Below, piece after piece: positions 59,501 through 64,000 of a stretch of DNA of 64,000 nt. This DNA is from Pandoraea terrae (lineage in GTDB: Bacteria; Pseudomonadota; Gammaproteobacteria; Burkholderiales; Burkholderiaceae). The notes under the pieces are model-generated. The model did not search any database. It was not told where the DNA came from and was given only the letters and a program-made list of their open reading frames with translations. How positions within the stretch are numbered: the first letter of the stretch is position 1; each line of letters opens with the position of its first letter. Position numbers and translations under genes: made by a program. The DNA is taken from NCBI RefSeq assembly GCF_902459695.1, contig NZ_CABPRZ010000008.1, positions 186,001 through 250,000 on the forward strand, given 5' to 3'.

Positions 59501-62500
59501 ATGCGCGGCGCAGCGACGGTGCTACCGCGGCGCCGACAGCCACAGCCGTGCGCAACCACGCGACGGGCCACGCTGCCGGCAACGATGCTGGCAACCCCGC
59601 TGGCAACCCCGCGCGGCCGGGCACGGTGCGCATGATCGCCGCGGGCGACGTGCGCATCGAGGGCGTCGAGGAGCGTCACGACACCTCGCAGTGGAGCCAC
59701 GATACGCGCTCGGGCGTGCTCTCGCGCAGCACCAAAGAGACGCAGCGCGACGCGCATGACGTGCTCGCGCAGGGCAGCACGGTCTCGGGCAACGCCGTCG
59801 AAGTGGGCGCCGCGCGCGACGTGCGCGTCACGGGCTCGAACGTGGTGGGCGAGGGCGACGTCACGGTCAAAGCGGGGCGCGACCTCGAGATCGCGGGCGC
59901 GGAGAACCGGCACGCCGCGTCGGAGTACCGGCACGAGACGACCTCCGGTGTGTTCGGCAACGGCGGAGGGAGTGTGACGATCGGGCGGCGCGCGGAGAAA
60001 GAGATTACGCGGCGCAGCGAGAGCTCGCACACCGGCAGCGTGCTCGGCTCGGTCACGGGGGAGGTGACGCTCGTCGCGGGCGAGCAGTACCGCCAGGCGG
60101 GCAGCCAGGTGGTGGCGCGCGCGGGCGACGTGGATATCGCGGGCAAACGCGTGGCGATCGTCGAGTCGACCGACACGGCGCACAGCGAGCACGAGTTTGA
60201 TGTGCGCCAGTCGGGCGTGACGGTCGCGGTGTCGAGCCCGGTGCTGGCCGCCGCGCAGACGGCCGGCCAGATGGCCAAGGCGGCAGGCAAGACCAGTGAC
60301 GGACGGCTGCAGGCGCTGGCGGGTGCGACGGCGGGCCTGGCCGGCAAGAACGCCTACGACGCGGTGACGAAGGATCCGAGCGCATTGGGCGGCATCAACG
60401 TCTCGGTCACGGTGGGCGGCTCGCGCCAGACCAGTCGCGAGACACAGACGAGCACGAGTGCGCGCGGTTCGTCGGTGGCAGCCGGGGGCGACATCAGGGT
60501 CCGGGCCACGGCGGGTGGTGACCGTGATGGTGACCACGATGGTGTCCCATCCGGCGACCAATCGACGCTGACGGTGCGCGGCAGCGACCTCGAGGCGGGC
60601 GGCGACGTGACGCTGGCGGCTGACGGCGCCATCGAGCTGGTGGCCGCCGAGAACACCTCGAGCACGCGCCGCAGGAGCCGTGGCGCAAGCGGCGGCATCG
60701 GCGTAGGCGTGAGCATTGGCACCAAAACCTCGGTGGGCGTCACGGCCAATGCGAGCGTCTCGCGCGGCAAGGCCGAGGGCGACGCGCAGACCTGGACCAC
60801 CACGCATGTCACGGCAGGCAAGCACCTGACGATGGAATCCGGCGGCGACACCACGCTGCGCGGTGCGCAGGTGCGCGGCGAGTCGGTTGCGGCGAAGGTC
60901 GGCGGCGACCTGAAGCTCGAGAGCTTGCAGGACCGGGACAACTACCACAGCCGCGACCAGTCGCTGGCCGGCAGCATCACGGCCGGGCTAGGCACGGTGT
61001 CCGGTGCGATCAACGCGAGCCACCAGCAGATCAGGAGCGACTACGCGAGCGTGCAGCAACAGTCGGGCATCCTGGCGGGCGACGGCGGCTTCGACGTGGA
61101 AGTCAAAGGCAACACCGATCTGGTGGGCGCGGTGATCGCCTCGACCGACCAAGCGGCCGAGGCGGGCGCAAATCGCCTGAAGACGGGCACCCTGACGCAG
61201 CGCGACCTCGAGAACCGGGCCGAGTACGACGCGTTCGGTGTGAGCATCGGCGGCGGCTTCAGTTCGGGCGGCAGCGACGCCAGGGTCGGCACGGATCAGG
61301 CGGGGCAGGCGACGACCGGCGCGAGCGTGGTGCCGGGGCACGAGGCGCCGGCCTCAGCTGGCACGTCAGGGGGCGCGTCGGGGGGCATGTCGGTGACCCC
61401 GCCGATGATCGTGGCGGCGGGGGGCAGCGCCACCAGCACGACCCGCAGCGGCATCAGCGCCGGCGTGATCGAGATCACGGACGGGGAGAAGCAGCAGGCC
61501 ATCACCGGCAAGACGGCGCGAGAGACCATCGCCGAGACGAACCGCGAGGTGTCGTCGGAGCGCGACGGCAGTAACGCGCTCGGCAAGATCTTTAACGAGC
61601 AGGAGATCAAGGCGGGGTTCGAGATCGTGGAGGCGCTGCAGCGCGAGGTGGGCGTGTTCGTGAACAACCGCGCAAAGGAGGCAGATGATCTGGAGAAGGC
61701 GCGCGACGCGGAAACCGACCCGGCAAGGCGCGCGCAGCTCGATGCACGGTTGGTCGAGGCGCAGAAGTGGGGCCCGGGTGGCGACTACCGGCGAATCGCA
61801 AGTGCCATCACGGCGGCTGCGGGCGGCAATGTGACGGGCAGTGCGGCCGAAATGGCGCAGGCTGCCACGGTCAACTACCTGCAGGGCCTCGGTGCGCAGC
61901 AGGTCAAGGCACTCGGAGAAAACCTCGATCCGGCCTCGAAGGCGGCACTGCATGCGATCGTGGGCTGCGCGGGCGGTGCAGCCTCAAGCGGGAATTGTGG
62001 CGCCGGCGCGATGGGCGGGGCAGCGGGGTCGCTCCTGGGTAGCCTGCTGGCGAAGGACGACAATCCTGGACAGAAGCTCTCGCAGCAAGAGCGCGAAGCG
62101 CGCGTGAACCTGATCACGTCGATCGTGGCGGGTGTAGCAGCCGGCGCTGGCGGCGATGTCGGCACGACGTCGACCGGGGCGAAGACCGAGGCTGAGAACA
62201 ATGCCGTTGGGATCATGCTGCCACCCACTCCGCCGCAGTCAGGCGGTGTACTACCGCCATTCAAGATCCCAGGATTCGAGAAGTTCGAGCCGAAAAAGGG
62301 CGACAATGTGACTGCCGATCCGATCACGGAACTCGACCCTACTCTCCAAGCAGACGGAATTCGGCAGCCAGAATCGGGTACGGGGATTGTTGATCGTATC
62401 CGGGATGCGGTCGCGAATATGGTTTCCGGCGATGATAGCGACCGCAGTCAGGAAGATGGAAACAAGCGGAATCCAAAGATCAAAGATGTTCCTGACCGAG

Positions 62501-62700
62501 GCTCTCCGGGTAGTTGGATCGATGGTGAGCGTCGTTCTCGAAAATACGGCCCGGATGGAAAGCCAGAGATTGATATAGATAAACCACATCAGGGCTACGA
62601 TAGACCACACGTTCACGAATGGCCGGACGGAAGGCGCGAGCATCCTGGACGCGATGTTTCCCCAGTTATATTCCCTCAAACACCAGGAGCGAAAGAATGA
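53569..62700 (+). CDS. cdiA: Contact-dependent growth inhibition toxin CdiA (filamentous haemagglutinin family)
   Basis: This 3043-residue two-partner-secretion exoprotein starts with an extended signal (MNARCYRLVFNRVRSQWLAVAE) and a hydrophobic core cleaved near AMA-Q (residue 70). The TPS domain has NPNL (140-143) and NPNG (180-183). Long filamentous-haemagglutinin repeats with DNTGG and AGGD-type motifs follow. A pretoxin region (from about residue 2672) ends in AENNAV at 2876. The last about 168 residues are the variable toxin, which starts Pro-rich and ends with SRKYGPDGKPEIDID and RPHVHEW, a His-rich motif that suggests a metal-dependent nuclease. Base composition drops toward A+T in the toxin part. 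The stop overlaps the immunity gene (ATGA). The secretion partner CdiB is not in this window. Confidence 0.93.
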   Translation: MNARCYRLVFNRVRSQWLAVAESASSGRSPGLSRSGRRAGDRGAGGHRALSRPTAMCVVALLIVPHIAMAQIVPDAGAGGSAPGVHAAPNGVPLVDITAPTPGGVSHNAYERFDVGTPGAILNNAATGVPTQLGGWVPGNPNLGGGSAAVIVNEVTSALPSTLNGYLEVAGPRAEVVVANPNGLTCNGCGFINTSRGVLTTGAPVFGGTGSLEAFRVKGGMVRVEGAGFNARNLDGVALLARAIQLNALIHAGKLDLVTGLNEVDAQTFLVRSSLAGADSKPVFGLDISHLGGMYAGKIQLIGTELGVGVNVGGQVAAQEFHLSASGLLTVTGQVHAEDTLSINAAGGIGNRGTISSKRDLVIASGGDVDNAGTLYAAGDVTARIGGVLTHSGAWVAGRHVSLSAQRIASRGWFAAGVDVNGRPGNDGNLRLAADGALVATGRHWAAGDVALQGASLDVSGSRTDAGRNLHYAAMHGPLSMAGARTRAGQRVRLDASGRIEGRINGSVDGRMTGYIDHDGAETEAAHLEVAGASLSNRGGRLAQHGGDARVDITGALDNTGGKLESNAATFTLAAGSLDNTRGTITHAGTGRFDLTSSVVTNTGGLLAGNGAVEIATHDFVNTQGRVTAGSMLRVASQGTFANDDGELTAGAGVHLTAGHGIDNRGGKVSARTGVAITAGGLLDNRAGSIESTGAQGAMALAAQSVDNTDGRIVNTGTGLTRIVADSVKNAVTNAATNATSMSQSTASTTDAATDGATDTAKDATGFIGGNGAVHIVANTLENDTSARIKSGGDLVLGIARRLANSGTLFAGHDLRLGLLKLHLAQGAEADSRYAPFAGTSQLLVHNRGQIQGMRDAWIHAATLTHAGKLAFNGSLALQAAALAGEGALRAGGDLHLAVTGDYTHAAGRDYRADGDLSFTAGGVFTNAGSLSAVKRLSLNAASIHNTIGGQLRGGTTALAATDEIRNDGRIEGQEVSLSARRVHNAATVLGDRITVAATDIVNQGSRAVMAATSALDLWADGDVLNDDGAVLYSLGALRIGAGAERDAQGYLARQTASLTNRSATIEAGGDLDIATRKLLNERSFIHIQKAVPEGEKTFNRRVWVAGYHVDLRPGDAQDLDTNLPTTHRSHSLAVNGEPAFILQEIEIQGESGEPPKRVKVRKPNPKNQSFTQWRWHEAKAALSEEKLQAVAAPVRVVIPKSGVRALDANGKTFRLAHPIEEVYQTGAAWLAGGDTEFQKRTITHNAVQHFERLTDDGQGNYVIEFYPDFDPATHLRPGVVDEAGGHLTGEADEGVRILRYRPGMRDGRDYNEVRREFRESATVDRLIGAAPAASLVSQGAMRVNVDDGEALNDASTIAAGGNLNVRGNGGAITARGIELERRVNQTQTSWVYWHEKRGNSAREVRPYDFSVAQRREVVDALPAIVSSNQRVAIAGRDVDIASVNPDGETVAGTRVIGGGTDGAGTGASGEVDAVNATAVALPDLKLPAIGLFAIDAAPAHPYLVVTDPRFTDYGNFVSSDYLLALLGLDPARVDKRVGDGFYEARLLREQVLKATGRTFLAEHTQADEEFKALMASGATYAREFELRVGVALTAAQMKALTSDIVWLVRQTVTLADGSTQEVLVPKLYLARGARAGSRVRLEATGAVVAGSDVLIEARDTLTNSGRIVSDADVHVAARDVVNTGAIASVGAPASQDEQGDRGGQGVRGNVGVRAERDVVNLGGEIAGRGVDIRAGRDVVVGSKTRRIEQASGRAGQTNTVSNTLVDAQGAIHADEALRVVAQRDAKLEGAQVSAGGDAQIAAGRDVAIGATALEREFGSRGDGAGGVVDATGWTERREHLGTSIDAQGSVTVVAGRDAAVLGSTIASGGDTTVAAAGDVTVGAVKDTHRFEGKSFGGTLKHTTDAYHETVRGSEVQAGGDIRFGAGQGQAVAQVLDTLGVTAYVDADSSGGEAAPRRGDVKVQGSYVNAGRQAGAADARRSDGATAAPTATAVRNHATGHAAGNDAGNPAGNPARPGTVRMIAAGDVRIEGVEERHDTSQWSHDTRSGVLSRSTKETQRDAHDVLAQGSTVSGNAVEVGAARDVRVTGSNVVGEGDVTVKAGRDLEIAGAENRHAASEYRHETTSGVFGNGGGSVTIGRRAEKEITRRSESSHTGSVLGSVTGEVTLVAGEQYRQAGSQVVARAGDVDIAGKRVAIVESTDTAHSEHEFDVRQSGVTVAVSSPVLAAAQTAGQMAKAAGKTSDGRLQALAGATAGLAGKNAYDAVTKDPSALGGINVSVTVGGSRQTSRETQTSTSARGSSVAAGGDIRVRATAGGDRDGDHDGVPSGDQSTLTVRGSDLEAGGDVTLAADGAIELVAAENTSSTRRRSRGASGGIGVGVSIGTKTSVGVTANASVSRGKAEGDAQTWTTTHVTAGKHLTMESGGDTTLRGAQVRGESVAAKVGGDLKLESLQDRDNYHSRDQSLAGSITAGLGTVSGAINASHQQIRSDYASVQQQSGILAGDGGFDVEVKGNTDLVGAVIASTDQAAEAGANRLKTGTLTQRDLENRAEYDAFGVSIGGGFSSGGSDARVGTDQAGQATTGASVVPGHEAPASAGTSGGASGGMSVTPPMIVAAGGSATSTTRSGISAGVIEITDGEKQQAITGKTARETIAETNREVSSERDGSNALGKIFNEQEIKAGFEIVEALQREVGVFVNNRAKEADDLEKARDAETDPARRAQLDARLVEAQKWGPGGDYRRIASAITAAAGGNVTGSAAEMAQAATVNYLQGLGAQQVKALGENLDPASKAALHAIVGCAGGAASSGNCGAGAMGGAAGSLLGSLLAKDDNPGQKLSQQEREARVNLITSIVAGVAAGAGGDVGTTSTGAKTEAENNAVGIMLPPTPPQSGGVLPPFKIPGFEKFEPKKGDNVTADPITELDPTLQADGIRQPESGTGIVDRIRDAVANMVSGDDSDRSQEDGNKRNPKIKDVPDRGSPGSWIDGERRSRKYGPDGKPEIDIDKPHQGYDRPHVHEWPDGRREHPGRDVSPVIFPQTPGAKE

Positions 62701-63119
62701 ATGCATGGAGCCACTTGGTTGAGGCCGAAATCACTGGAATTTTGGTCTTCGCAGATAAGAAATGTGTGGAGATAAAGATCAGGGATTCAAATCGCAATGA
62801 TTGGTTGATATTGGCGGAGGGTGTTGATGACGTTCTCGTCGAGGAGATGAGGTTAACGAACATCGTAGATCGAGTTTGGCAAGTTGATGCGTCGACTTCA
62901 ATTACCGAACGAGTTGCGCAACGTATCTACTACCTTTTACGTGATGGAGATTCGGAGGGATTTGACAAAGAGTGGTCGGTTCTCCAAGCGAAGCTAGACG
63001 CGATACGGCGAAATGAACTCAGTTTTTGTGAGATTGAGCCAGTGTATGGGGCGACAGTAATGATGCTGGCAAAGCACATTAAATTGGAGATGGTGACGCA
63101 ACATCGGCAAGATCTTTAA
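62697..63119 (+). CDS. cdiI: CdiI immunity protein for the adjacent CdiA toxin
   Basis: The 140-residue protein starts with ATG at 62697, overlapping the cdiA stop (ATGA) after an AGGAG site; this tight coupling is typical of cdiA-cdiI. The gene is clearly lower in G+C than its surroundings, as usual for exchanged toxin-immunity modules. The protein is acidic with no signal or membrane segment (NAWSHLVEAEITGILVFADKKC at the start), so it should neutralise the toxin in the cytoplasm. I match no named immunity family. Its last 15 bases coincide with the start of the duplicated pretoxin sequence. Confidence 0.82.
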   Translation: MNAWSHLVEAEITGILVFADKKCVEIKIRDSNRNDWLILAEGVDDVLVEEMRLTNIVDRVWQVDASTSITERVAQRIYYLLRDGDSEGFDKEWSVLQAKLDAIRRNELSFCEIEPVYGATVMMLAKHIKLEMVTQHRQDL

Positions 63120-64000
63120 TGAGGGGGAGATCCGGGCCGGCTTCGAGATCGTGGAGGCGCTGCAGCGGGAGGTGGGCGTGTTTGTGAACAACCGCGCAAA
63201 GGAGGCCGATGCGCTGGAGAAGGCGCGCGACGCGGAAGCCGATCCGGCAAAACGGGCGCAGCTCGATGCGCAGTTGATCGAAGCGCAGAAGTGGGGCCCG
63301 GGCGGCGAGTATGGCCGGATCGTCACGGCGATCACGGTTGCCTCAGGCGGTAACGTGACCGGCGGCATGGGCGATCTGGTGACAAAGGCCACGATCAACT
63401 ACATCCAGAGCCTGGGCGCCGAAAAGGTCAAGGCGATTGCCGATGAGATGAAGAGCGAGACGGCGCGGGCGGCCCTGCAGGGCATCGTGGGGTGTGCCGG
63501 GGCGATAGCGTCGGGCGGGGACTGCGGGGCGGGTGCGCTGGGCGGATCGGCGAGCGTGGTGCTGAACAACCTGCTCGACAAGGCAGGCGGGACATCGGGG
63601 CAAGACCTGAGCGCGGAGGAAAAGCAGGCGCGCACGAATCTGGTGACGTCGATCGTCGCGGGGATTGCCGGCGCAACGGGCTCCGGCAAGGATGTGGCGA
63701 CTGCAACCACCGGCGCAAAAATAGAAACAGAAAATAACGCGCTGAAGCTTAGCGAATTCAAGTCGCTGATCCAGGAAGCCCGGGGTTGCGAGAAAACCAA
63801 GTCGTGCGAATCGGTGCGCGACAGATATCGGAATCTCAGCAGAGAGAAGCAGGAAAAGGTCGTCGCCACGTGCGCGATCGACCCGCAAGCCTGCCAGGGC
63901 GAGTTCGGCAATTATCTTGCCGAACTGGGTGACTTCCGCAAAGCACTCGATGCCGCTCACAAAAATCACTTGGAAGTGTTTGATGGGAATAACAACTTCA
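63106..64000 (+). CDS. Displaced (orphan) cdiA-CT module, partial at window end
   Basis: This frame has no proper start and runs off the window. Its first about 200 residues closely repeat the CdiA pretoxin region (GKIFNEGEIRAGFEIVEALQ, NNRAKEADALEKARDAE, EAQKWGPGGEYGR). They end in ETENNAL with ENN at 63730-63738. A different domain follows: SEFKSLIQEARGCEKTKSCES, then helical text with further Cys residues (ATCAIDPQACQG). Its cysteine-helical look fits a cell-entry domain ahead of a toxin. Such modules serve as a reserve of toxins that can recombine into cdiA. The identity of the toxin itself lies beyond the window. Confidence 0.8.

Noticed and set aside
54637-60948. Long open frames antisense to cdiA (about 590, 480 and 700 codons)
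   Set aside because: Their composition is Arg/His/Ala/Val-rich without motifs, while the plus strand encodes an unmistakable adhesin; they follow from its G+C-rich codon use.

Overview
The window is high-G+C DNA (roughly mid-60s percent by eye) with the gene content of a Burkholderiales bacterium. The pointers are a fused isobutyryl-CoA mutase, aceK beside a leucine-degradation (liu) cluster, a glutathione-dependent formaldehyde operon, and a very large two-partner-secretion adhesin/toxin at the right end. Pandoraea or a close Burkholderiaceae relative is my best guess from gene memory; no rRNA or other definitive marker is present. I saw no tRNA, rRNA, insertion sequence, prophage or CRISPR array.

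Layout. 0-4.7 kb: a lipoprotein, a Tat-exported phosphoesterase, and a LysR regulator divergent from an NAD(P)-binding reductase. 4.7-10.6 kb: a DNA-alkylation repair run (ada, an unassigned 2OG-Fe(II) oxygenase, alkB) divergent from a complete formaldehyde operon (frmR-frmA-gfa-fghA) with a symmetrical operator before frmR. 10.6-17.6 kb: CopD-like, pirin, PhzF-like, IMPACT/YigZ, cupredoxin, and small membrane or secreted proteins, plus a candidate structured RNA near 16.2 kb. 17.8-22.1 kb: icmF and a 3-hydroxyacyl-CoA dehydrogenase. 22.1-24.4 kb: a 772-residue effector-like protein with a Cys-His-Asp constellation. 24.7-30.7 kb: nitronate monooxygenase, then a minus-strand operon (ghrA-like, HMG-CoA lyase, YbaK-like, DUF1289, MaoC-like, MBL hydrolase) headed by a perfect LiuR-type palindrome. 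30.9-33.8 kb: an alpha/beta hydrolase and two paralogous XRE regulators flanking a flavin-nucleotide-binding protein.

34.0-50.7 kb is one continuous minus-strand block for leucine/isovalerate catabolism: thioesterase, isovaleryl-CoA dehydrogenase, aceK, beta-carbonic anhydrase, thiolase, acyl-CoA dehydrogenase, YchJ-like, methylcrotonyl-CoA carboxylase beta subunit, methylglutaconyl-CoA hydratase, the biotin operon bioAFDB, and the biotin-carrying alpha subunit. The MerR-type regulator (LiuR-like) sits just upstream at 51.0-51.5 kb. Related palindromes lie before the block, before the regulator, and before the distant HMG-CoA lyase operon, which suggests one regulon. Carbonic anhydrase and biotin synthesis in the block would supply the bicarbonate and cofactor that the carboxylase needs.

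53.6-64.0 kb is a contact-dependent inhibition locus: a 3043-residue CdiA, an overlapping low-G+C immunity gene, and a displaced second pretoxin/toxin module. That module begins at a 15-nt sequence shared by cdiA and the last bases of cdiI, and it runs off the window. No cdiB is visible upstream.
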